64,000 bases of DNA from NCBI RefSeq assembly GCF_013408445.1, contig NZ_JACBZL010000001.1, positions 372,001 to 436,000 on the forward strand, read 5' to 3'. The notes under the pieces are model-generated. The model was not told the origin of the DNA. It saw only the letters and a program-made list of their open reading frames with translations, and did no database searches. The position numbers and the translations under genes were made by a program. Source of the stretch: Corynebacterium tuberculostearicum. Lineage in GTDB: Bacteria > Actinomycetota > Actinomycetes > Mycobacteriales > Mycobacteriaceae. Below, piece after piece: positions 44,366 through 52,494 of this stretch (position 1 is the stretch's first letter; the number at the start of each line of letters is the position of its first letter).

Positions 44366-46498
44366 ATGCTCGGCTGGCAGGACAATCGCCCTTTGACAGA
44401 GGTGCTTGCGGCGAAAGACGCCGCGAAGATTACCAAAGCACTGGGGTATGAGACCTGCGGCGAGCTCTTAGCTCACTATCCGCGAGACTATATCCGCCAC
44501 AACAAGGACGTCGGACTAGGAGATGCTGCGGAGGGCGATATCGTCACGGTTACCGGAACTATTACCGGATTCACCCGCCACGACTCGGGCAAGACCACCA
44601 TCATCAATGTGCAGCTCGATGGCAGCATCATTGCGACTTTTTTCAATGCCAATTACGTGATGCGGATGTTGCACCGCGGACAGCGCGTCATGATGAGCGG
44701 CAAGCTCAAATTCTTCCGCAACCAACCTCAATTACAGCAGCCGGACTTCGTAGAGATCGATGCGTTCGGCCGCCCCGATGGCGAACTGGATGATTACCGC
44801 CAGCCAGCGGCCGAATCCGGCAAGAAGCACCGCCCAAAGGCCACCGGCTCGCTGCGGAACCTGTCGCAGTTTGGCAGGCTCGACCAGCTCCTCTTGGAAC
44901 GTGAATGGATACCGGTGTACCCGGCCACGTCCAAGGTGACCTCGTGGTACATCATGGGCGCTATCCACTACGTCTTATCTAAGACCCCGCCGATTGAGGA
45001 ACCGCTGGATTATCAGATGATCATCAGCCTCGATAAGGCAGTGCGGGAAATCCATGAGCCGGGGGAGGCAGGCCCGTACCGTGCGATTCAGCGGCTGAAG
45101 TACAACGAGGCTTTGTCTATTGGTTTGGTGATGGCATTACGCCAGCGAGATGCCGAAGCCCGCACCGCTTCTACCATGCCAGCTACCTTAGGCGGCTATC
45201 GCGAAGAATTGGTGAGCCATCTGCCCTTTGATCTGACTGAAGGGCAGCGGCGCGTCATCAGCGAGATTGAAGACGATCTGGCTCGTCCGCTGCCCATGAT
45301 GCGCTTGCTGCAAGGTGAGGTTGGCTCTGGCAAAACCATGGTGGCTACCTGCGCTATGCTGCAGGCTGTTGACGCAGGAACGCAGGCCGCGCTGTTGGCG
45401 CCTACGGAAGTGCTCGCCTCCCAACACGCTGCCTCCATCGGGACCTCGGTTCCCGAAGGGGTCAAGGTGGTACTCCTGACCGGCTCCATGCGTACGGCGG
45501 ACAAGCGGCAGGCATTATTGGATATTGTCTCCGGTGACGCGGACATCGTCATTGGAACCCATGCGATTATCCAAGACAGCGTGGAGTTCTTTAACCTGGG
45601 ATTGGTCGTCGTGGATGAGCAACACCGGTTTGGTGTAGAGCAGCGCGATAGCCTGCGGTTAAAGGCGCGTGAGGGACTTAGCCCCCACGTGCTGGTGATG
45701 ACAGCAACGCCGATTCCGCGCACCATTGCGATGACCGTCTTTGGCGACCTCGCCGTATCAACGCTGACCGAGCTGCCCGGTGGTCGCAAACCTATTCAGT
45801 CAGCAGTGGTGGCCGAGTGGCGGCCGACCTGGGTGCTGCGCGCACTCGAGCGGATACGCGAGGAGGTTGCCCACGGCCATCAGGCCTATATCGTTTGCCC
45901 GCGCATTGAAGGCAAAGGCGGAGTTCTAGAGCTTGCACAGCAGTTAGAAAACGGTCCCTTCAAGGGACTACGGATCGCCATTTTGCATGGGAAGATGCCC
46001 AATAAAGACGAGGTAATGACGTCATTTGCCAGGGGAGAGATCGATATCCTGGTCTCTACCACGGTCATTGAGGTGGGCGTGGATGTTCCCAATGCCACGG
46101 TGATGCTCATCCGCGAGTCCGAGCATTTCGGCGTTTCCCAGTTGCACCAGTTGCGTGGGCGTGTGGGACGAGGCGGCAATGCCTCCGTCTGCCTTTTGCA
46201 CACGACGGCAGCCGATAACACTCCGTCCTTCCGTCGTATCACTCAGATCGCCCAAACGTCCTCGGGTTTTGAACTGGCCGAGCTTGATTTGCGCCAGCGC
46301 CAAGAGGGCGACATCTTGGGCACCATGCAGTCCGGAACGCACCGCACCTTGCGGCTACTGAACTTGGCGGATGACCAAGACATTGTGGAGCGCACCCACA
46401 CGGATGCGCGCGCCATGGTGTTGCGCAATCCCGAGCTGGCTGAGGAACTCACGCGCAATTTGAGCGAAAGCGAACAGGAATACTTGGAGAAGAACTAA
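44366..46498 (+). CDS. recG: ATP-dependent DNA helicase
   Basis: Remodels stalled forks and branched DNA. The 710-residue protein has an N-terminal OB-fold wedge domain (about 45-170), a Walker A GEVGSGKT (317-324), motif II VVVDEQHRFGVEQRD, motif III VMTATPIPRT, and the family-specific C-terminal motifs STTVIEVGVDVPNA, QLHQLRGRVGRGG and LRQRQEGDILGTMQSG. ATG 44366 follows the FakA-like stop by 2 nt. The DEQH variant of the DEAH box is normal for RecG. Confidence 0.96.
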   Translation: MLGWQDNRPLTEVLAAKDAAKITKALGYETCGELLAHYPRDYIRHNKDVGLGDAAEGDIVTVTGTITGFTRHDSGKTTIINVQLDGSIIATFFNANYVMRMLHRGQRVMMSGKLKFFRNQPQLQQPDFVEIDAFGRPDGELDDYRQPAAESGKKHRPKATGSLRNLSQFGRLDQLLLEREWIPVYPATSKVTSWYIMGAIHYVLSKTPPIEEPLDYQMIISLDKAVREIHEPGEAGPYRAIQRLKYNEALSIGLVMALRQRDAEARTASTMPATLGGYREELVSHLPFDLTEGQRRVISEIEDDLARPLPMMRLLQGEVGSGKTMVATCAMLQAVDAGTQAALLAPTEVLASQHAASIGTSVPEGVKVVLLTGSMRTADKRQALLDIVSGDADIVIGTHAIIQDSVEFFNLGLVVVDEQHRFGVEQRDSLRLKAREGLSPHVLVMTATPIPRTIAMTVFGDLAVSTLTELPGGRKPIQSAVVAEWRPTWVLRALERIREEVAHGHQAYIVCPRIEGKGGVLELAQQLENGPFKGLRIAILHGKMPNKDEVMTSFARGEIDILVSTTVIEVGVDVPNATVMLIRESEHFGVSQLHQLRGRVGRGGNASVCLLHTTAADNTPSFRRITQIAQTSSGFELAELDLRQRQEGDILGTMQSGTHRTLRLLNLADDQDIVERTHTDARAMVLRNPELAEELTRNLSESEQEYLEKN

Positions 46499-46517
46499 GA
46501 CGGGTTAACCTAGAAGC

Positions 46518-46730
46518 ATGAAAATTTACGCCCCCTTCGCGGGCATCGTCCGCTGCCATGTGAATGTGGGAGACACTGTTGATACCGGAGTACCGCTTGC
46601 GACCGTTGAAGCCACGAAGCTCGAGGCTCCCGTAGAAAGCCCGGGACCAGGAAAGGTCCACCGTATTGTGGTCTCTGACTTTAGTGACGTGGTGGGCGGA
46701 GACCTTTTGATGGAGATTGGAGAAGCATAA
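46518..46730 (+). CDS. stand-alone biotinyl/lipoyl carrier domain
   Basis: A 70-residue protein that is only a biotinyl domain: KIYAPFAGIVRCHVNVGD, then EATKLEAPV with the biotinylation Lys about residue 34, then SPGPGKVHRIVVSDFSDV and GGDLLMEI. The usual EAMKM is EATKL here, as seen in some carrier proteins. In M. tuberculosis the gene just upstream of rsmD is pyruvate carboxylase, whose C-terminus is such a domain, so this may be a relic of that gene or an independent acyl-CoA carboxylase subunit. ATG 46518 is 6 nt after TAACCT. The stop overlaps the rsmD start (TAAATG). Confidence 0.8.
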   Translation: MKIYAPFAGIVRCHVNVGDTVDTGVPLATVEATKLEAPVESPGPGKVHRIVVSDFSDVVGGDLLMEIGEA

Positions 46731-47312
46731 ATGACGCGCATTATTGCCGGCGAAGCCCGCGGACGCACCATTAAAGTGCCTGCAGAAGGAACTCGGCCTA
46801 CCGCAGACCGCGCCCGCGAAGGGCTGTTTTCGTCCCTCACTGCACGGTGGGGCTTTGCTGGATCTTCGGTGCTCGATCTTTTTGCTGGCTCTGGTGCCCT
46901 GGGCCTAGAGGCGGCGAGCCGAGGGGCAGAGGAAGCAGTACTGGTGGAATCTTCGGCCGATGCAGTGAAAATCATCCGGCACAACATGGGCGTCGTCAAG
47001 CATCCCGGCGTGCGCGTGCAAGAGATGAAGGTAGGCACCTACCTGGCTAGTGCCCCGCGCAAACACTTTGACCTGGTGCTTGCGGACCCGCCCTATGCTT
47101 TTGATGAGGTGGATGCACTCATTGCTGCCATCGAACCGGTGCTTACTGATCACGCAATGGTAGTAATTGAGCGCCACGTCGATTCCGCGGATACGGTGTG
47201 GCCTGCTGGTTTTGAGCCCACCGGCCAGAAGCTGAAGAAGCGCACCTTTGGCATCGCACGTATGGATATGGCGGTTTATACCCGTCCCGGCAGCGAGGAC
47301 GCCGAAGACTAA
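46731..47312 (+). CDS. rsmD: 16S rRNA (guanine-966-N2) methyltransferase
   Basis: A 193-residue RsmD. It begins TRIIAGEARGRTIKVPAEGT and has the SAM motif VLDLFAGSGALGLEAASRGA (about 45-64) and the catalytic DPPYAF (N6/N2 amino methylase type). It is directly coupled to the biotinyl-domain gene upstream and followed 26 bp later by coaD, the conserved bacterial order. Confidence 0.95.
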   Translation: MTRIIAGEARGRTIKVPAEGTRPTADRAREGLFSSLTARWGFAGSSVLDLFAGSGALGLEAASRGAEEAVLVESSADAVKIIRHNMGVVKHPGVRVQEMKVGTYLASAPRKHFDLVLADPPYAFDEVDALIAAIEPVLTDHAMVVIERHVDSADTVWPAGFEPTGQKLKKRTFGIARMDMAVYTRPGSEDAED

Positions 47313-47338
47313 ACCCCTGAAAAGAAAGCGAAAGTAGC

Positions 47339-47812
47339 ATGACTAAGGCCGTCTGCCCTGGATCCTTCGACCCCGTCACCTTAGGTCACGTCGATATCAT
47401 CAATCGCGCTAACCAGATGTTTGATGAGGTCACCGTGTTGGTAACCGGTAATCCCGACAAGCCCTCAGGGCTCTTTAGCGTGGAGGAACGCATGGAACTT
47501 ATCCGCCAGAGCGTGGATTCTTCCATCAAGGTGGATTATTGCTCCGGGCTGTTGGTGGACTACACCACGGAGCATGGGGCAGACGTCCTAGTGAAGGGAC
47601 TGCGTAGCTCTCTGGATTATGAATATGAGCTGCCCATGGCGCAGATGAACCGGCGCCTTTCGGGAATCGATACTGTCTTCCTACTCACGGACGAGAAGTA
47701 CGGCTATATCAGTTCCTCGTTGTGTAAGCAGGTAGCAAAGTTTGGCGGTGACGTAACGGGTATGTTCCCCGAATCCGTAGGCCGTGCGGTAAAGGAGAAA
47801 TACCGGCAGTGA
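47339..47812 (+). CDS. coaD: pantetheine-phosphate adenylyltransferase
   Basis: Penultimate step of coenzyme A synthesis. The 157-residue protein begins MTKAVCPGSFDPVTLGHVDI, containing the TxGH nucleotide-binding motif at about 16-19, and has GLRSSLDYEYELPMAQMNR and the C-terminal YISSSLCKQVAKFGGDV. ATG 47339 has AGAAAG upstream. Its stop overlaps the next gene start by 4 nt. Confidence 0.96.
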   Translation: MTKAVCPGSFDPVTLGHVDIINRANQMFDEVTVLVTGNPDKPSGLFSVEERMELIRQSVDSSIKVDYCSGLLVDYTTEHGADVLVKGLRSSLDYEYELPMAQMNRRLSGIDTVFLLTDEKYGYISSSLCKQVAKFGGDVTGMFPESVGRAVKEKYRQ

Positions 47813-48552
47813 GCCTCGCACTGGTTATTTTCCTCGTCGTTGTCGTTGGTTCGACACTGCAGCGGGTATCCGGAATGGGGCTCGGTCTCATCGGCGGTCC
47901 CATCCTCATGCTCATTATGGGGCCGGTCGAAGGAATCCTCGTCATTAACGTTCTGGCCTGCATAAATGCGATTCTGACCACCTATTCCGTGCGTGAGAAT
48001 GTGAGCTGGAAGAAGTTCGGACTTATAGCTCCAGTTATGGTGATTGGTTCCTTGGCCGCGGCGTTGCTCATTAGGCGTATGGACACGGCAGGGCTCATGA
48101 TCGTAGTGGGCGCTGCGCTTCTGGCCGCATTGGCCGTAGTGACATTTGGAAAGAAGTTTGTCCCGCCGATGGAGGGCAAAGGCCCTGCCATCTCCGCCGG
48201 TATTCTCGGCGGCTTTACCAACACCTTGGCCGGCGTGGCCGGCCCGGTTATTACCGTCTACGCCCAGGCGGCAAAGTGGCCTCAACATGTCTACGCAGCT
48301 ACGCTGCAGCCGATTTTTGTCGTAGGCGGATTCTTTTCCGTGATGACCAAGACGCTTACTGGTGCGGCGCATTTTGATGGCCTGCCTTGGGTGATGTGGC
48401 CCGCCGGAGTATTAGGTATGTTCGTCGGCATTTGGGCCGGCACCCGGATTGCTCGGCGTGTTCCACGAGAAAAGGCCCGCGTGCTCTCATTAAGCGTTGC
48501 CGGGTTGGGCGCGGCCAGCGCACTGATTCGGGGTATTTTGACGCTTTCGTAG
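47809..48552 (+). CDS. TauE/SafE-family transporter
   Basis: A 247-residue membrane protein of the sulfite exporter TauE/SafE family with about eight hydrophobic helices and the two-fold repeat typical of the family (GMGLGLIGGPILMLIM in the first half, GGFTNTLAGVAGPVITVY in the second). Members export sulfite, sulfoacetate or other organic acids; the substrate is unknown. GTG 47809 overlaps the coaD stop (GTGA), so it is translated with coaD. Confidence 0.85.
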   Translation: MSLALVIFLVVVVGSTLQRVSGMGLGLIGGPILMLIMGPVEGILVINVLACINAILTTYSVRENVSWKKFGLIAPVMVIGSLAAALLIRRMDTAGLMIVVGAALLAALAVVTFGKKFVPPMEGKGPAISAGILGGFTNTLAGVAGPVITVYAQAAKWPQHVYAATLQPIFVVGGFFSVMTKTLTGAAHFDGLPWVMWPAGVLGMFVGIWAGTRIARRVPREKARVLSLSVAGLGAASALIRGILTLS

Positions 48553-48566
48553 GCGCGTGAGCCACG

Positions 48567-48607
48567 ACAAAGCCCGCCGGTCCTCTTTGCTGAAGAGGCG
48601 GCGGGCT
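48567..48607 (-). terminator. terminator of the amino acid ABC operon
   Basis: AGCCCGCC (48571-48578) pairs with GGCGGGCT (48600-48607), with an inner CCTCTT/AGAGG stem. On the minus strand it is followed by TTGTCGT. It also ends the convergent TauE gene region. Confidence 0.65.
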
Positions 48608-48635
48608 GAAGGCACTCTGCGGAGTGTAGTGGGGG

Positions 48636-49400
48636 CTATAGCAACGAAGCCAAAAAGTCCTTGGTGCGTGGTTGTTGCGGGTTATCCAAAACCTCAGCTG
48701 GGCTGCCGGACTCGATGACCACGCCGCCGTCCATGAAGAAGACCTTATCGGCTACCTCGCGCGCAAAACCCATCTCGTGGGTGACGACGAGCATGGTCAT
48801 GCCTTCAGCTGCGAGGTCCTTCATAACGCGCAGCACTTCGCCGACGAGCTCGGGGTCGAGGGCGGACGTAGGTTCGTCGAAAAGCATAAGCTTAGGATCC
48901 ATAGCCACCGCACGAGCGATGGCAACGCGCTGTTGCTGTCCGCCAGAGAGCTGCACCGGGTAGTTATTGGCCTTGGAGGCCAAGCCAACGTCCTCCAACA
49001 GCTCCATAGCGCGGGCGCGGGCGGTCTCTTCCGGAATCTTTTTCACCTGCACCGGTGCCTCGATGATGTTTTCAATCACCGTGCGGTGGGGGAAAAGGTT
49101 GAAAGACTGAAAGACCATTCCGATATCGGAGCGCTGTTCTGCGGCTTCCTTTTCGCTGATCTCATACAGGGTGCCGTTCTTTTCGCGGTAGCCAATCAGC
49201 TCGCCGTCGACGTAGAGTCGGCCGGCCGTCGCCTTATCAAGGTGGTTGACGCAGCGCAGGAAAGTGGACTTGCCGGAGCCCGAGGGGCCTAGTAGGCAGG
49301 CCACTTCGCCGGGCTGGACCTCAAGGTCAATGCCTTTGAGGACCTCGAGCTGTCCGAAGGACTTATGGACGTTCTGGGCGGAAATCATGGGAGTAGCCAT
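48636..49400 (-). CDS. polar amino acid ABC transporter ATP-binding protein
   Basis: A 254-residue ABC ATPase of the HisP/GlnQ type: Walker [14 protein letters not shown] (37-49), Q-loop [14 protein letters not shown], signature [14 protein letters not shown], Walker [16 protein letters not shown] and switch [13 protein letters not shown]. It powers the adjacent permease. The start ATG 49400 overlaps the permease stop (TAATG). Gene order matches the C. glutamicum cluster reported as an arginine-type uptake system, but specificity cannot be read here. Confidence 0.93.
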   Translation of the reverse strand: MATPMISAQNVHKSFGQLEVLKGIDLEVQPGEVACLLGPSGSGKSTFLRCVNHLDKATAGRLYVDGELIGYREKNGTLYEISEKEAAEQRSDIGMVFQSFNLFPHRTVIENIIEAPVQVKKIPEETARARAMELLEDVGLASKANNYPVQLSGGQQQRVAIARAVAMDPKLMLFDEPTSALDPELVGEVLRVMKDLAAEGMTMLVVTHEMGFAREVADKVFFMDGGVVIESGSPAEVLDNPQQPRTKDFLASLL

Positions 49401-50353
49401 TAGTTTTTAGCCTCCGAAATCACGGATACGTTGCGGGGGATGGTTCCTTCAGCGTCTGCCAGCGCAGCAAGTTGGCGGCCGGTGAGTTCGCGGGTGGCAC
49501 CGCGCTCAAAGCGGCGCTCCAGGAAGTACTGACCCACCATCAGCAGGGAAGTAACCACGAGGTACCAGGACGCTGCGACCAGTAGCAGCGGGATGGGCTG
49601 GAAGAGGGCGGCGGAAATATCCGTGGAACGGCCGAAGATTTCCTCGGTATAAGGAATGGCCACCACGAGGGAAGAGGTCTTGAGCAAGGAAATGAACTCA
49701 TTGCCTGTGGGCGGAATGATAATGCGCATGGCCTGCGGAAGGACGGTGCGACGCATGGTCATCCACCAGGACATGCCGAGCGCCTTGGAAGCTTCCTTCT
49801 GCCCCTCGGGAACGGAGGTGATACCGGAGCGCACAATCTCGGCCATATAGGCGGCTTCATTAAGCCCCAGGCCCATCACCGCAAGGAAGAAAGCGTTGGT
49901 GAGGATCGTCTGCAAAGATACCTCGGTAAAGCCCAAGTTGATGGATTGGTAGATGGCGGAGAGTAAGCCCCAGAACACCAGTTGCACATAGATCGGCGTG
50001 CCGCGGAAGACCCAGAGGAATATCCAGGAGACGCTGCGCAGCACCGGGTTGGGGGACATGCGCATAACCGCAAGTATGGCACCACCCACAACGCCGATGA
50101 TCATTGACAAAATGGTGATGGCAATGGTGTGCAGGGAGGCAAGCGCAATGCGCTTATCAAAGAGATACTGGAAGTAGGTGTCCCAGCCAAAAGCCTCGTT
50201 GCGGGCGGAGGCGATGATGAACCACACGGCGAGCACGATAAGCAGGCCGGCGAATACCCAGCGCCACGGGTGGCGTAGAGGTCGCGCCTCGATCTTGGCG
50301 GGCTTTTCCTTAGGCTCTGCCGTAGCTGGCGTCGCCGCATTTTCATTAACCAT
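49400..50353 (-). CDS. polar amino acid ABC transporter permease
   Basis: A 317-residue HisM/GlnP-type permease. A cytoplasmic N-terminus and one early helix ([19 protein letters not shown]) precede the core, with [21 protein letters not shown], the coupling motif [23 protein letters not shown] and [27 protein letters not shown] 50353 was chosen (GAAAGG seven bases upstream); an in-frame ATG at 50368 would add five residues. It overlaps the binding-protein gene by 8 nt and the ATPase gene by the TAATG. Confidence 0.92.
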   Translation of the reverse strand: MVNENAATPATAEPKEKPAKIEARPLRHPWRWVFAGLLIVLAVWFIIASARNEAFGWDTYFQYLFDKRIALASLHTIAITILSMIIGVVGGAILAVMRMSPNPVLRSVSWIFLWVFRGTPIYVQLVFWGLLSAIYQSINLGFTEVSLQTILTNAFFLAVMGLGLNEAAYMAEIVRSGITSVPEGQKEASKALGMSWWMTMRRTVLPQAMRIIIPPTGNEFISLLKTSSLVVAIPYTEEIFGRSTDISAALFQPIPLLLVAASWYLVVTSLLMVGQYFLERRFERGATRELTGRQLAALADAEGTIPRNVSVISEAKN

Positions 50354-51233
50354 TGATCGGCCTTTCATTAATCATTGCCTGGTCTATTAAGCCATCCTCG
50401 ATGCCCCAACGGGACAAAATTTCTGCATACTCACCGGTTTCGATGAGGTGTTGCAGTGCCGCAGCTGAGGCCTTGCCCAAATCGGAATCCTTGGGTACGG
50501 CAAAGCCATAGGGCGATGCTTGGAACATATCGCCTACCTGCCGCATCTTTCCTTCGGAGCGATTGACCGCCCACGCCGTTACTGGGGAGTCTGCGGACAG
50601 GGCATCTGCGCGTCCCATAAGTACCGCCAGCGCGGCGTTGTCACCGGTGTCATAAGACAAGACTGTGAGATCGCCGTTGCACGCATCCTTCTTGGGCCGC
50701 ACATCGTCGGTTTCAGATACCGTGGTGCGCTGCACCGCAACGGTCAAGCCGCAAGGATTATCCGGGTCAACCTTTTTAGGTCCGTCTACTCGTTCGGCCC
50801 ACTGGATGCCGGCGTAGAGGTGATCTACAAAGTCGAATTCATTGCGGCGTTCGGGGTTATCCGTGAACCCGGATGCGCCCATATCAATCTGGCCCGATTG
50901 CACGGCCGGCAGGATCATGGAGAAGTCCTGTTCCACGGGCTGGAAATCGAGTCCCAAGACGCCGGCAACGGCGTGCGCAAGATCGAGTTCAACGCCCTGG
51001 AGCGCCCCGTGGGAATCCTTAAGCTGAAATGGGGCATAGGGTGGGTTAGTTCCGGCAGTGAGGACGCCATCGTTGTCGTCATACATGGCGGCAATTTCCG
51101 GCACCATTGCGGAATGGGGTTCTTCCCAGCCGTCCGGAGTGGAATCTTCCTCGTTGGTGACGCAGGCGCCCAGGCTCAACGTGGGGACGAGGACCGCGGC
51201 GAGAATTGTGCGGCGAGAAAACGAACGCGGCAT
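50346..51233 (-). CDS. amino acid ABC transporter binding lipoprotein
   Basis: A 295-residue family 3 solute-binding lipoprotein. Lipobox LSLGAC with Cys at about residue 24. The ligand-binding fold is recognisable from GTNPPYAPFQLKDSHGALQGVELDLAHAV in two parts, DMGASGFTDNPERRNEFDFV and AVQRTTVSETDDV. The substrate is probably a polar or basic amino acid. Its ATG 51233 overlaps the stop of the DUF368 gene (TAATG), so the transporter is translated together with that membrane protein. Confidence 0.9.
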   Translation of the reverse strand: MPRSFSRRTILAAVLVPTLSLGACVTNEEDSTPDGWEEPHSAMVPEIAAMYDDNDGVLTAGTNPPYAPFQLKDSHGALQGVELDLAHAVAGVLGLDFQPVEQDFSMILPAVQSGQIDMGASGFTDNPERRNEFDFVDHLYAGIQWAERVDGPKKVDPDNPCGLTVAVQRTTVSETDDVRPKKDACNGDLTVLSYDTGDNAALAVLMGRADALSADSPVTAWAVNRSEGKMRQVGDMFQASPYGFAVPKDSDLGKASAAALQHLIETGEYAEILSRWGIEDGLIDQAMINERPING

Positions 51234-52069
51234 TACTCTTGCGCCGTCCTTTCATCTATAGCGCGGGCTTTCTTCATATCTGCGAAGATGAACGCGGAGA
51301 CGATGAGTGCACCGAGGATGAACATGCCGATGATGATGCCGCTAGAGGCATCCTGGTCAGCTCCCCACGGCCATAGGGCGCGCAGAGAACCGAGCATGAA
51401 ACCTGCCATGGCCATCAGCGTGGGGGCGCGGTGGTGATCCAGCAGGAAATTTAATGCCTTGATGAATGCCGCGAGGCCACACAGGGCACCCAGCGCGAAG
51501 ACGGCGATAGTGCCTAGGTCACGATCTGAAACCGCGCCAATGATGGGCTGGTAGAGGCCCATGGTCAGCAGGATGAGCGAGCCGGAAATGCCTGGCAGGA
51601 TGAGTGCGCATACCGCGATGGCGGCGGCGAAGAAGACCACGATGAGGCTGGGGTTCTCGTGCGGTTCGGAGGTGAATCCGGTGATAAAGAAGATCGCAAT
51701 CGTGGCAACGACGAACGCGATGATGGACGAGGGGCGCAGCCGTTCCTGCTTGGAGAGCATGGATAGCGGTACAAAAATGGACACAGCCACCATGCCCAAA
51801 AAGAGCGCTCCGGAAGCCGATACGTGATTTTCCACGAAGTTAGAAAGCACGGTGGACATCCCGAAGACGGCGATGAACATACCGATAGCTACGGAGAGGA
51901 GGAAGCTCCATTCGACCTTCTTGAAGCGGCCGGAGATGAGATCGTTGGCGTTGTGGACTGCGCGTTCATAAATGCCCACGATGAGCGCCACGGTGCCACC
52001 GGAGATGCCGGGTACGAGCTCGGCCATGCCGATGAGGGCACCGCGGATAGCGTTCAAAATGTACTGCAT
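51233..52069 (-). CDS. popT: DUF368 (PopT-type) polyprenyl-phosphate translocase
   Basis: A 278-residue membrane protein of the DUF368 family with about eight helices and the two re-entrant family motifs ELVPGISGGTVALIVGIYE near residues 17-35 and ALILPGISGSLILLTMGLY in the second half. DUF368 proteins (PopT) were shown in other bacteria to return the carrier lipid undecaprenyl phosphate across the membrane. ATG 52069 was chosen because TAAATT lies 8 nt upstream; a TTG frame start at 52123 is unlikely. It is the first gene of the operon with the amino acid ABC transporter. Confidence 0.88.
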   Translation of the reverse strand: MQYILNAIRGALIGMAELVPGISGGTVALIVGIYERAVHNANDLISGRFKKVEWSFLLSVAIGMFIAVFGMSTVLSNFVENHVSASGALFLGMVAVSIFVPLSMLSKQERLRPSSIIAFVVATIAIFFITGFTSEPHENPSLIVVFFAAAIAVCALILPGISGSLILLTMGLYQPIIGAVSDRDLGTIAVFALGALCGLAAFIKALNFLLDHHRAPTLMAMAGFMLGSLRALWPWGADQDASSGIIIGMFILGALIVSAFIFADMKKARAIDERTAQE

Positions 52070-52114
52070 AAAATAAAAATTTACCTGGGAGGGGACTGGT
52101 GCGGAGGGCGACTG

Positions 52115-52242
52115 GCCTAGCAAGGCGGCAGAAAAGTGCCGAAGAGGGAGGCTAGGCGAACCACAGTGAAGCGTAATGCATATCTTTCATTAGAGGGCGG
52201 TTAGCTACCTGCCGCGGCAGAGGGGGATCTTCTCCCTAACCG
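52115..52242. other. structured noncoding DNA upstream of popT
   Basis: The 425-bp gap between popT and the phosphoesterase gene holds two compound inverted repeats. One is GCCTAGC (52115-52121) with GCTAGGC (52151-52157), enclosing CGGCA/TGCCG. The other is CGGTTAG (52198-52204) with CTAACCG (52236-52242), enclosing the perfect palindrome CTGCCGCGGCAG (52209-52220) and a GGGGGA/TCTCCC hairpin. No gene is seen. These could be operators or a structured leader, but the likely leaderless start of popT argues against a leader on that side. Nothing recognisable was found between 52243 and the ribosome site of the next gene. Confidence 0.4.
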
Positions 52243-52494
52243 TAGAGGTAAAACCGTATTCACGAATATTCTGTCAGTTTAATGCACCCCAATGCAACTA
52301 TGCAGTTTGGGGCAGGATATACGGACTTGGCTCCAGGGGGATAGTCCATTCAGAGGAAACCATAAGTTTCCCATTATTCAGTCTCCTGTTTACGCGGGCG
52401 TCAACTAACTGCAAGCTTCGCACCCTAGAATTTCCCGCGTATTCCCGCTATTTCCCCTGTGCAAGCATTCCTTTCCAGTCTTAAAGGACTCTCT

